From contig NZ_RHPP01000007.1 of NCBI RefSeq assembly GCF_003935715.1, positions 26,557 through 62,796 of the forward strand: 36,240 nt of DNA. The letters run 5' to 3'. The translations under genes and the position numbers were made by a program. Of the stretch, positions 1-6,734 are shown in pieces. Source of the DNA: Stenotrophomonas sp. 278 (GTDB lineage Bacteria; Pseudomonadota; Gammaproteobacteria; Xanthomonadales; Xanthomonadaceae). How positions within the stretch are numbered: position 1 is the first letter of the stretch; each line of letters opens with the position of its first letter. The notes beneath the pieces are model-generated. The model worked only from the letters and a program-made list of their open reading frames with translations. It had not been told where the DNA came from and searched no databases.

Positions 1-446
1 GGGCGTCGAATTGCCGATGCACGCCGTCCGTTCCCACTTTCGGATTGTGGCTTTGGTAGAGGCGGTCGCAAGACGCCTGCCGATAACGGTGATCGGTGCT
101 TTAACGCATGGACTCCACCGGGCGAACGCCTCCGTTCCATGTTGATGCCCCACCGGGCGTTGAACCGTTATCGGCGGTCGACTGTCGTACGACCCGCGCC
201 ACCGTAACCCTGGCGTACCCCATCGATAAACGCGTCGCCACGCGCCCGGGCGTCGAATTGCCGATGCACGCCGTCCGTTCCCACTTTCGGATTGTGGCTT
301 TGGTAGAGGCGGTCGCAAGACGCCTGCCGATAACGGTGATCGGTGCTTTAACGCATGGACTCCACCGGGCGAACGCCTCCGTTCCATGTTGATGCCCCAC
401 CGGGCGTTGAACCGTTATCGGCGGTCGACTGTCGTACGACCCTACC
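1..446. repeat. Tandem array of composite GTAG repeat, period 247 bp
   Basis: Bases 1-195 recur without visible change at 248-442, so the period is 247 bp. Each copy carries a leader (starting GGGCGTCGAATTGCC), then a roughly 145-bp dimer whose left arm starts GGTAGAGGCGGTCGCAAGAC and whose right arm is its imperfect inverted complement ending in CTACC. The complete dimer is 302-446; the first (56-195) lacks its terminal CTACC. The arms are GTAG-headed palindromes like the SMAG/REP elements of Stenotrophomonas. Short frames through the array encode the same peptide again and again and are not genes. The array continues to the left window edge, so its full length is unknown. Confidence 0.9.
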
Positions 447-508
447 AGGGCCTGGAGCGAGCCGGGGCGGGTGGGGCGGAAGTTCTGGGACTTTGATAGC
501 ATCTGATC

Positions 509-1318
509 ATGAAGATCAAGTATCGATTCGTCTTTGAATGGACTGAAGCTCGAAACGCGAGACTTGTATCCCTTGGGCTGAAGGTGGCGCCTGCTGCACC
601 CGAAGTTGGTGAGTTCGCGGTGAGTCATGTCGTTGAGGGCGCGCCAGAATGGACTGAGGTTTGCGACCTGATTCGTATATGGGACGCCTTGGTGTCCGTC
701 ACGACCGAATTCACTCCCGCTGAGGTGGATGGCGCTGCTCACTGCGCTCTTCAACTCGTGCATGCCAGCGGGTATCCGCAGCCGGAGGACGATTTCGCAT
801 ACTTCGAGCAGACTTTCGATATGAGTAAGTGCTGCTCCACGTGTGGCGAAGGCGCAGTGCAAGTGGCCCCCTTCAGAGTCAAACGCACGTTGAAGTGGGG
901 TCGAAATGCGTTCTTGAAGCTCAACTGGGTAGAGGAAGCCTGCTTCATGCAACGACCGGTTTGGGAAGAGCATCTTTCCCGATTTGGAATCGGGGCTCTT
1001 CCTGTCGAGCACACCAAGGGGAAAGAACTGGATGACATCATTCAGCTTGATCTCGGTCCTGCTGTCCCGCTCGCGATGGGCGAGGGTCATGGTATTCGCT
1101 GCGACGTCTGTGGGAGAGAGCGCTTTCCCTGGCACAATCGCGGATTCTTCCCGGCTCCGATTTCTCCGCCTGATCTGCCTTTGTTTCGTAGTGTCCAGCG
1201 CTTCGGGGTGGAGAATGCGTGTGCAAACGCGATGATCGTGAGCGCCGAAGTTGTAAAGGTGATCAAGAGCGCCGGCCTGCGCGGTGCTGAGTTGTGGCCC
1301 TGTATGCCGCCTGGCTAG
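509..1318 (+). CDS. Hypothetical protein with two CxxCG motifs
   Basis: A 269-residue soluble protein with no signal peptide or membrane segment. Two CxxCG motifs stand out, Cys109-x-x-Cys112-Gly and Cys198-x-x-Cys201-Gly, which could together bind one zinc ion. This spacing and length recall the double-CXXCG family first described in Myxococcus (Gmx_para_CXXCG), but that assignment rests on the motif and overall look only. Base composition is visibly less G+C-rich than in the neighbouring operons, and composite GTAG repeats lie on both sides, which suggests acquired accessory DNA. No clear Shine-Dalgarno precedes the ATG; a weak -10-like GATAGC lies a few bases upstream. Function is unknown; an immunity-like or regulatory role would be speculation. 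Confidence 0.75.
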   Translation: MKIKYRFVFEWTEARNARLVSLGLKVAPAAPEVGEFAVSHVVEGAPEWTEVCDLIRIWDALVSVTTEFTPAEVDGAAHCALQLVHASGYPQPEDDFAYFEQTFDMSKCCSTCGEGAVQVAPFRVKRTLKWGRNAFLKLNWVEEACFMQRPVWEEHLSRFGIGALPVEHTKGKELDDIIQLDLGPAVPLAMGEGHGIRCDVCGRERFPWHNRGFFPAPISPPDLPLFRSVQRFGVENACANAMIVSAEVVKVIKSAGLRGAELWPCMPPG

Positions 1319-1344
1319 TGGTTGGTGGGAATTGGCGCTGTAGC

Positions 1345-1438
1345 CTGTGGACTGCGCTGGGCCAGCGCCTTCGATCCGTGGTCATGCCCAACCGGGAGTC
1401 GTACCGATATCGGCAGTCGACTGTCGTGCGACTGTACC
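1345..1438. repeat. Degenerate remnant of composite GTAG repeat
   Basis: This segment follows the inner linker and right arm of the composite repeat (CATGCCC-ACCGGG, then ATCGGCAGTCGACTGTCGTG, then TACC) but has many mismatches and no left arm. It reads as an old, decayed copy just downstream of the CxxCG gene. Confidence 0.65.
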
Positions 1439-1477
1439 GGAGCACATCACTTTGAACTACGTTGGCACGGTGGCGTT

Positions 1478-1622
1478 GGTAGAGGCGGTCGCAAGACGCC
1501 TGCCGATGACGGCGATCGGTGCCTTAACGCATGGACCCCGCCGGGCCAATGCCTTCGTTCCGCGTTCATGCCCCACCGGTCGTTGAAACGCTATCGGCAG
1601 TCGACTGTCGTGCGACCCTACC
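1478..1622. repeat. Composite GTAG repeat unit
   Basis: A complete 145-bp unit. The left arm starts GGTAGAGGCGGTCGCAAGAC, the linker contains TTAACGCATGGACCCCGCC, and the right arm ends GTCGTGCGACCCTACC. The left arm can form a stem with a GCAA loop. Confidence 0.88.
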
Positions 1623-1661
1623 GATGCACGCCGTACGTTCCCACGTTCGGATTGTGGCTTT

Positions 1662-1806
1662 GGTAGAGGCGGTCGCAAGACGCCTGCCGATGACGGCGAT
1701 CGGTGCCTTAACGCATGGACCCCGCCGGGCCAATGCCTTCGTTCCGCGTTCATGCCCCACCGGGCGTTGAACCGTTATCGGCAGTCGACTGTCGTGCGAC
1801 CCTACC
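1662..1806. repeat. Composite GTAG repeat unit
   Basis: A second complete 145-bp unit, nearly identical to the one at 1478-1622. It is preceded by the same leader (CCGATGCACGCCGT and TTCGGATTGTGGCTTT) that precedes the units in the left-edge array, so leader and dimer travel together. Confidence 0.88.
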
Positions 1807-2053
1807 GACGCTCCCTGCGTCGAATGGGTCAGGAGTGACACTTGCCATGCGTGCGCACTCGCGTGCATCCAATTTCGCGGCGTGGCTCGTTTGCGACATC
1901 GATCTGTCGGAAACCGCAAATTTCGCAAAATTTTGAGAACGTCGTCTCACGATTTCGTGCCGATTCCGACGCACGTAGGAGCATGTTCAATTTTGTGCGA
2001 CGCGGCGGAAAAAATAATGGTTTGCTCCACGGCACTCCTGGGCCAAGGTTGGC
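1807..2053. other. Gene-free A+T-richer spacer
   Basis: No credible gene was found on either strand. The stretch from about 1900 to 2030 has runs of A and T (for example CGCAAAATTTTGAG and GGAAAAAATAATGG) unlike the surrounding G+C-rich DNA. It may be decayed foreign DNA. Short frames on both strands lack ribosome binding sites and recognisable motifs. Confidence 0.5.
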
Positions 2054-2075
2054 GCAGGAGCTTCGAACCTCCTGC
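2054..2075. repeat. 7-bp stem-loop with TTCGAA loop
   Basis: GCAGGAG and CTCCTGC form a perfect 7-bp stem around the loop CTTCGAAC. The right side shares the string TTCGAACCTCC with the structured element about 105 bp downstream, so the two are probably related. Confidence 0.6.
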
Positions 2076-2100
2076 AAGCGGTAACATTTGATGTCCCTGC

Positions 2101-2180
2101 GTCGGGAGGGTGGTTAATACAACACCCTCAACAGGGGAAATAGCCACGCCGTCTGCTTGTACGGGTTCGAACCTCCCGAC
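2101..2180 (+). ncRNA. tRNA-like structured RNA candidate
   Basis: The ends of this 80-base segment are perfectly complementary: GTCGGGAGG at 2101-2109 and CCTCCCGAC at 2172-2180. Near the 3' side lies GGGTTCGAACC, a T-loop-like string. A competing 7-bp hairpin (GAGGGTG at 2106-2112 with CACCCTC at 2123-2129) is also possible. A strong terminator follows after a few bases. It does not fold as a normal tRNA: the T-stem and anticodon arm do not pair properly. It could be a small RNA, a tRNA-derived remnant left by an integration event, or a cis-acting leader. The strand is inferred from the downstream terminator and gene. Confidence 0.4.
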
Positions 2181-2185
2181 TTACC

Positions 2186-2216
2186 CCCCTCGCCACCCCG
2201 GCGAGGGGCGCTTCTT
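2186..2216 (+). terminator. Intrinsic terminator
   Basis: CCCCTCGCC (2186-2194) pairs perfectly with GGCGAGGGG (2200-2208) over a 5-base loop and is followed by CGCTTCTT. It lies directly after the structured RNA candidate and 15 bases before the next ATG, so it would end or attenuate a transcript entering from the left. Confidence 0.65.
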
Positions 2217-2230
2217 ACAGGGAGACTGTC

Positions 2231-2560
2231 ATGCAGAATCATGGGGCCGACGCGCCCGAACCTGATGTCAACGAAACCGAGCCATACGACGGCTCGCTGA
2301 TGCGCTTCAGCATCGCCGCACCGATCACCTTGTCCTGCCAGGGCGTGCCGCAGGACGAGCCACCGTCGATGGTGGTGCTGTACGGCTACTGGTTGAACGA
2401 GATCGGCTGGCGCGGCGGTGGCACGTTGATGGTGGAAACCGACGCCGGCAAGGTGACGTTGACGCTGGTTGGGCCAGCCAGGAATGTGCTGGCGGTGGAC
2501 CACAGCAATGTGAAGCGCCGCCTGTTCTTCATCGACATCCACGCGGATCACATCCGCTGA
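2231..2560 (+). CDS. Hypothetical protein, 109 aa
   Basis: A small acidic soluble protein, not recognised. It has no signal peptide or membrane span; the middle looks beta-rich (alternating hydrophobic stretches around residues 45-85) and the N-terminus is disordered and acidic. A good Shine-Dalgarno (GGGAGA, 5 bases before the ATG) and normal high-G+C codon use support it as a real gene. It is followed after 13 bases by a second small gene with its own strong ribosome binding site, so the two are probably co-transcribed. The start lies right behind a terminator-like hairpin, which may act as an attenuator. Confidence 0.65.
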   Translation: MQNHGADAPEPDVNETEPYDGSLMRFSIAAPITLSCQGVPQDEPPSMVVLYGYWLNEIGWRGGGTLMVETDAGKVTLTLVGPARNVLAVDHSNVKRRLFFIDIHADHIR

Positions 2561-2573
2561 ACAGGAGGTTGCG

Positions 2574-2816
2574 ATGGAGCTGGATATCGATCTGCGGCTG
2601 TTCGAGGATTTTCAGTGCGCAGCGTGGGATGAGCGCGAGGATGCCATCTGCGTGCTGGAGGAGCTGCTGGAGGCGTATGTAAGGCTGCAATGTCATGCGG
2701 CCGAGAATGGGTACCTGCGCCGCATAGGCGTAGCGCATTGTGCGGCGGCGACAGTGCTGCGCCGAGATACCGTGCAGGCGGTACGTTTGGCGCTGGAAGG
2801 CAGGGCTGCACCGTGA
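2574..2816 (+). CDS. Hypothetical protein, 80 aa
   Basis: A small protein predicted to be mostly helical, with a strongly acidic first half (residues 1-35) and a more basic C-terminal part. It contains scattered cysteines but no recognisable metal motif, signal peptide or membrane span. The start is supported by a textbook AGGAGG 5 bases upstream. It is the second gene of a two-gene cassette; a composite GTAG repeat begins 73 bases downstream. Function is unknown. The paired small-gene layout is compatible with a toxin-antitoxin or a phage-derived pair, but nothing in either sequence shows this. Confidence 0.6.
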   Translation: MELDIDLRLFEDFQCAAWDEREDAICVLEELLEAYVRLQCHAAENGYLRRIGVAHCAAATVLRRDTVQAVRLALEGRAAP

Positions 2817-2888
2817 TGCGTCGCCCGAGAAGCCTGCAGGGTGGAGTGCGTTGGTTACCCCGTTCGGTCGGGTACCCGGGTGGACGCA

Positions 2889-3032
2889 GGTAGGGTCGCA
2901 CGACAGTCGACCGCCGATAACGGTGTATCGCCCGGTGGGGCATGACCGGGAACGGAGGCGTTGGCCCGGCAGGTTCCATGCGTTAAAGCGCCGATCACCG
3001 TTATCGGCAGGCGTCTTGCGACCGCCTCTACC
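2889..3032. repeat. Composite GTAG repeat unit, inverted
   Basis: A complete 144-bp unit in the opposite orientation to those at 302-1806: it begins GGTAGGGTCGCACGACAG and ends GTCTTGCGACCGCCTCTACC. The linker is conserved in reverse complement (CATGCGTTAAAG). An inverted copy with intact linker suggests that the whole dimer moves as a unit. Confidence 0.88.
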
Positions 3033-3074
3033 ATCGCATCAGCACCGGCGGATCACCAATCGGCCGGTCACCGA

Positions 3075-3608
3075 TCACCGCTTCGACTGCGGCACCCGCC
3101 TCAACTTGCTGGTGTCATACCCCAGCGCCTTGATCCGCGCCACGGCGGCCTGGTAATCCGCGTCCGACACCTGCGGCGTGCGCGCCATGTACCACACATG
3201 GTCGCGCTTGCTGCGGGCGACTATCGTCTGCGTGTAGCCAGGATCCAGCCAGGAAATGATGTATTCGGCCTGGATCGGCCACACGAACTGCATGCCCCAC
3301 ACCGCGCCGTTACCTTCCTTCTCCACCCGCCCAATCGGATTCATGGTCCGCTTCGGTGCCTGGAAGCTGCCCTTGCGATAGGTGAAGGTGGTCTGGATGC
3401 GCCCATCTGATCGCATTGCATAACTCTCGACCGCATCGAACGCCTCGCGTTCGGGGCGCGTGGGAATATGCGCGATCACGTACCAGTCGCCCATGAAGCG
3501 CGGTACATCCACCGAATCCATGCGCGGCAGGGTTGGAAGGTCGCGGGCGCTGCAGGCACTGCCCAGCAGCGCGGCGGTGAGCAGGGGAATCAACGTGAAA
3601 AGACGCAT
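3075..3608 (-). CDS. blc: Outer-membrane lipocalin (Blc)
   Basis: A 177-residue bacterial lipocalin lipoprotein. Residues 1-18 form a lipoprotein signal with lipobox Leu-Gly-Ser-Ala before the acylated Cys19. The lipocalin GxW motif is Gly40-Asp-Trp42-Tyr. The length matches the Blc family, which binds fatty acids or lysophospholipids at the outer membrane. The start is fixed by an AAGGAGG Shine-Dalgarno about 6 bases upstream; a longer in-frame reading would run into the preceding gene. It is the last gene of the seven-gene lipid operon, 11 bases after the second methyltransferase. In this context it may carry or repair modified or damaged membrane lipids. Confidence 0.92.
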   Translation of the reverse strand: MRLFTLIPLLTAALLGSACSARDLPTLPRMDSVDVPRFMGDWYVIAHIPTRPEREAFDAVESYAMRSDGRIQTTFTYRKGSFQAPKRTMNPIGRVEKEGNGAVWGMQFVWPIQAEYIISWLDPGYTQTIVARSKRDHVWYMARTPQVSDADYQAAVARIKALGYDTSKLRRVPQSKR

Positions 3609-3619
3609 GGCAGCCTCCT

Positions 3620-4690
3620 TCAGCGTGGACGGAACAGATAATGCGCCACCAGCCATTGCTGGCCGTTGTCATAGCCGAACAGCTCGGCGCAGGCCATCCA
3701 GAACATGCGCCAGCGCTGCCACCACAGTACCGCCGCGTCACCGTAGGTCTGTGTGAGGATCGGCATCAGCTCGGCCCGGGCCGCGTCCTGGTTGGCCAGC
3801 CAGTGGTTGGCCGTCTTCTCGTAGTGCGTCCCGTCCACCAGCCAGCGGTCCTGCAGCTGCAGGTCACGCTGGAAGTGCAGCAGGGTGTCGGCTGCAGGCA
3901 TCAGCCCACCGGTGAAGAAGTGCCGGCCCATCCAGTCGTATTCCCCGGCCGTTTCGAACGGGTACATCAGGGTGCGGTGGGCAAAGATGTGGACGAACAA
4001 TGCACCGTCTGGCCGCAACCAGCTGGCAATGCGGCCCAGCAAGGCCTCGTAGTTGCGCATGTGCTCGAACATCTCGACCGACACGCAGCGGTCGAATGAC
4101 GCAGCCGGCATCACCAGCTGGTTCACGTCCCGGGTGAGCACCTGCACGTTGTGCAGCCCACGCAGCATGCACTGCTCCATGATGTGCGTGCGCTGGCTGC
4201 GCGAGTTGGACACGGCGGTGATGTGCATGTTGGGAAAGCGCTCGGCCATCCACAGCGTCAGCGAGCCCCAGCCGCAGCCCAGTTCCAGCACATCCTGGCC
4301 GTCCGCCAGGCCGGCGCGGGCACCGTACAGGGCGAGCATGGCTTCTTCCGCCTGGGCCAGGGTTTCCCGGCCGGTCGGGTAGTAGCAGCTGCTGTACTTC
4401 AGCCGGGGGCCGAGGCAGGCCTTGAAGAAACTGGCAGGCACTTCGTAGTGCTGGCGGTTAGCCTCATCCACATGCAGTGCCAGGGGACTGCCGGAAAGCT
4501 CGTTGAGCATGCGCGAGAAACGCTGCTGCTGCGCGTGCGCCCCGCCGGCCAGCTCGTCCTGCAGGCGCTGTTCACACATGCGGCGGATGCCCCAGCGCAG
4601 CGCCCGGTCGGGCACCCAGCCGCGCTCGGCCCATCCGGTCAGGCCCAGCTCGACGTCGTGAGGTGCCTGCGGGCTGGCGGTGGCGTTCAT
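3620..4690 (-). CDS. CFA-like SAM-dependent methyltransferase (second copy)
   Basis: A 356-residue class I SAM methyltransferase of the cyclopropane-fatty-acid-synthase superfamily, closer in look to the short coclaurine-N-methyltransferase-like branch than to classical CFA synthase. The SAM-binding motif is Leu-Glu-Leu-Gly-Cys-Gly-Trp-Gly, and a Met-Phe-Glu-His string matches the CFA acidic active-site region. At the place of the CFA YSC motif it reads Tyr99-Ser-Ser-Cys102, so the cysteine is shifted by one. The ATG overlaps the stop of the preceding DUF1295 gene in an ATGA junction, indicating translational coupling. It probably methylates unsaturated acyl chains of phospholipids; the exact reaction is inferred. 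The frame can be extended upstream but would then run through the DUF1295 gene. Confidence 0.85.
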   Translation of the reverse strand: MNATASPQAPHDVELGLTGWAERGWVPDRALRWGIRRMCEQRLQDELAGGAHAQQQRFSRMLNELSGSPLALHVDEANRQHYEVPASFFKACLGPRLKYSSCYYPTGRETLAQAEEAMLALYGARAGLADGQDVLELGCGWGSLTLWMAERFPNMHITAVSNSRSQRTHIMEQCMLRGLHNVQVLTRDVNQLVMPAASFDRCVSVEMFEHMRNYEALLGRIASWLRPDGALFVHIFAHRTLMYPFETAGEYDWMGRHFFTGGLMPAADTLLHFQRDLQLQDRWLVDGTHYEKTANHWLANQDAARAELMPILTQTYGDAAVLWWQRWRMFWMACAELFGYDNGQQWLVAHYLFRPR

Positions 4691-5472
4691 GGGCGTTGCT
4701 CCGGAGCGTGACGTGGGAACCAGGGGAAGAACATCGGGGTGCTGGCCTGGTAGCGGCGGTAGTCTTCGCCGCGACTGCGCAGCGCCTGCTTCTCGGTGAA
4801 AGGCACCCCGCTCAGGTAGCGCAGGAAGATGTACATCAGCACCGGTCCGCTCCAGGCCAGCCACGCCAGCGGCGAGCCCACGGCCAGCAGGACGTAGGTA
4901 AACCAGTGCAGCCACTCGAAGAAGTAGTTCGGGTGCCGGCTGTAGCGCCACAGCCCATCGCGGCAGGTGCGGCCCTTGTTGGCCGGGTTTGCCCGGAAGC
5001 GCGCCAGCTGGCGATCCGCCAGTGCCTCGCCACCCACGCTGAGCAGCCACACCGCAATCGCAGCGGCGATCCACCCGCTGAAGCCCTCGCGCGGATTGGC
5101 GGCCACGGCGGCGAAGGGCAGGGCGAACAGTAGGACCAGCAGCGCCTGGGCCAGGAAGAAGCCGTAGATCTTGCCCTGATGCCCATCCCAATGCTTACGC
5201 AGGTACTGATAGCGTCCGTCCTCGGCCTCGTGGCGCACGCGCTGCCACAGGTGCAACGCGAGCCGGCTTCCCCAAAGCCCGCCCAGCACCGCAAGCGCGA
5301 TGCGCGGCGCGTGCGCCCCTTCACCCAGCCAGGCCAGCAACAGCGCGCCAGCGGCAACGCCCTTCGCCCACAACACGTCGACCACCCCGATGTTCTGGTG
5401 CCGTCGCTGCCAGGCCCAGCCCCAGCTCATGATCAGGACGGCGTAGAGCAGCACCCACCACAGTGGTTTCAT
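4687..5472 (-). CDS. DUF1295 membrane protein (steroid-5-alpha-reductase-like)
   Basis: A 261-residue polytopic membrane protein with about six or seven hydrophobic segments. The C-terminal block has the Arg-Tyr-Ser-Arg-His-Pro-Asn-Tyr-Phe-Phe-Glu signature shared by DUF1295 and the steroid 5-alpha-reductase/ICMT-like fold, which usually binds NADPH or SAM. It overlaps both neighbours by ATGA junctions (stop of the first CFA-like gene, start of the second). This family is often found with CFA-like methyltransferases, so it is probably a lipid reductase or modifying enzyme in the inner membrane. The substrate is unknown. ATG at 5472 was chosen because it makes the coupling overlap; longer readings lie inside the upstream gene. 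Confidence 0.88.
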   Translation of the reverse strand: MKPLWWVLLYAVLIMSWGWAWQRRHQNIGVVDVLWAKGVAAGALLLAWLGEGAHAPRIALAVLGGLWGSRLALHLWQRVRHEAEDGRYQYLRKHWDGHQGKIYGFFLAQALLVLLFALPFAAVAANPREGFSGWIAAAIAVWLLSVGGEALADRQLARFRANPANKGRTCRDGLWRYSRHPNYFFEWLHWFTYVLLAVGSPLAWLAWSGPVLMYIFLRYLSGVPFTEKQALRSRGEDYRRYQASTPMFFPWFPRHAPEQRP

Positions 5473-6734
5473 GACGGCGCTCCTTCCAGCGGTGGACGAT
5501 AGGCCGGCCGTGCCAGCAACAGGTGCGAAACGCCGATCGAACGTTCCAGGAAGCCACCTTCGCAATACGCCAGGTAGAACTCCCACAGCCGGATGAAGCG
5601 TTCGTCGAAGCCCTGTGCGCGCACCATCAGCCGCTGTGCCATGAAGCGCCTGCGCCAGGCGCGCAGGGTAAGTGCGTACGAGTGGCCGAAGTCGAACTGC
5701 TGGATCATCTGCAGGTCGCTGGCGCGGGTCTTCGCCTGGGCGATGGCGCTGAGCGAGGGAATGAAGCTGCCCGGGAACACGAAGCGCTTGATGTAATCCA
5801 CGCTGTGCAGCGCCTGCTCGTAGCGGTGGTCTTCAATGGTGATGGCCTGCAGCAGGGCCAGACCGGTGGGCTTGAGCAGCCGTTGCAGGGTGGCGAAGTA
5901 GACCTCCAGGAATTCCGCGCCGATGGCCTCGATCATCTCGATGGACACCAGCTTGTCGTACTGGCCTTCCAGGTCGCGGTAGTCACGCATCAGCACGGTG
6001 ACCCGGTCCTGCAGGCCGGCGGCCTTGACCCGCTGTCGGGCGAGCGCGTACTGCTCTGCGGAGATGGTCGTGGTGGTGACATGGCAGCCATAGTGCGTGG
6101 CCGCATGCACCGCGAAGCCGCCCCAGCCGGTGCCGATCTCCACCACGCGGTCGCCCGGCTGCAAGCGCAGTTGCTGGCAGATGCGGTCCAGCTTGCGGGT
6201 GGAGGCCACTTCCAGCGTTTCATCCTCGCTGGCAAACAGCGCCGACGAGTACATCAGGTCGGGGGAGAGGAACAGCGAAAAGAAGTCGTTGCCAAGGTCG
6301 TAGTGCGCGGCAATGTTGCGGCGGCTGCCGGCGCGGGTATTGCGGCGCAGCTGATTCCACAGGTTGAGCAGGGCACCGCCCAGGCGCGCCGTCCCGCGTT
6401 CCATGCCGTCCAGCAGGTGCCGGTTACGCACCAGCAGCTGCACCAGCCCGACCAGGTTGCTGCACTCCCAGTCGCCATCGATGTAGGACTGGCCAGCGCC
6501 CACGCTGCCTTGTGCGGCAACCTTGCGGTAGAACGCCGGGTCGGTGATGGTGACCGTGGCGTGCACGGTGTTGGCGCTGTGTTCGGCCTCGCCCAGGATG
6601 ACCTCACCCCTTGCGTCCCGTACCCGCAGGCTACCGTGACGCAGCGGTGCAAGTTGCGCCAGCAGGCGGGTGCGCAGAAAGCCTTCGAGCGCGCTCAGGC
6701 GCGGGGCGTGGACTCGGGGCGAAACTTGGCTCAT
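5469..6734 (-). CDS. CFA-synthase family methyltransferase with altered active site
   Basis: A 421-residue protein with full-length homology to cyclopropane-fatty-acyl-phospholipid synthase: HYDLGNDFF near residue 150, then the SAM motif Glu-Ile-Gly-Thr-Gly-Trp-Gly-Gly, and the C-terminal Tyr-x-x-Thr-Leu-x-Ala-Trp. Against the E. coli enzyme, catalytic Cys139 is replaced by Ser164 (Tyr-Ser-Ser), and His266 of the bicarbonate site by Gln296, while the glutamate (Glu269) and the C-terminal tyrosine are kept. This suggests methyl transfer without ring closure, or another lipid product. It is ATGA-coupled to the genes on both sides in an ECF-controlled operon. The family is certain; the product is inferred. 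Confidence 0.9.
   Translation of the reverse strand: MSQVSPRVHAPRLSALEGFLRTRLLAQLAPLRHGSLRVRDARGEVILGEAEHSANTVHATVTITDPAFYRKVAAQGSVGAGQSYIDGDWECSNLVGLVQLLVRNRHLLDGMERGTARLGGALLNLWNQLRRNTRAGSRRNIAAHYDLGNDFFSLFLSPDLMYSSALFASEDETLEVASTRKLDRICQQLRLQPGDRVVEIGTGWGGFAVHAATHYGCHVTTTTISAEQYALARQRVKAAGLQDRVTVLMRDYRDLEGQYDKLVSIEMIEAIGAEFLEVYFATLQRLLKPTGLALLQAITIEDHRYEQALHSVDYIKRFVFPGSFIPSLSAIAQAKTRASDLQMIQQFDFGHSYALTLRAWRRRFMAQRLMVRAQGFDERFIRLWEFYLAYCEGGFLERSIGVSHLLLARPAYRPPLEGAPS

Noticed and set aside
1-446. CRISPR array
   Set aside because: The repeat is about 195 bp identical with a 247-bp period; no short regular spacers and no cas genes.
108-537. Recurring short frames inside the composite repeats
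   Set aside because: The same peptide appears wherever the repeat occurs (also near 1347-1936 and 34799), so it is a by-product of repeat sequence.
101-1135. Long minus-strand frame across the left repeats and the CxxCG gene
   Set aside because: It is the antisense of the repeat array plus a real plus-strand gene; no ribosome binding site and repeat-encoded peptide in it.
2101-2180. A functional tRNA gene
   Set aside because: Ends pair perfectly, but T-arm, D-arm and anticodon arm do not form; kept only as a structured RNA candidate.
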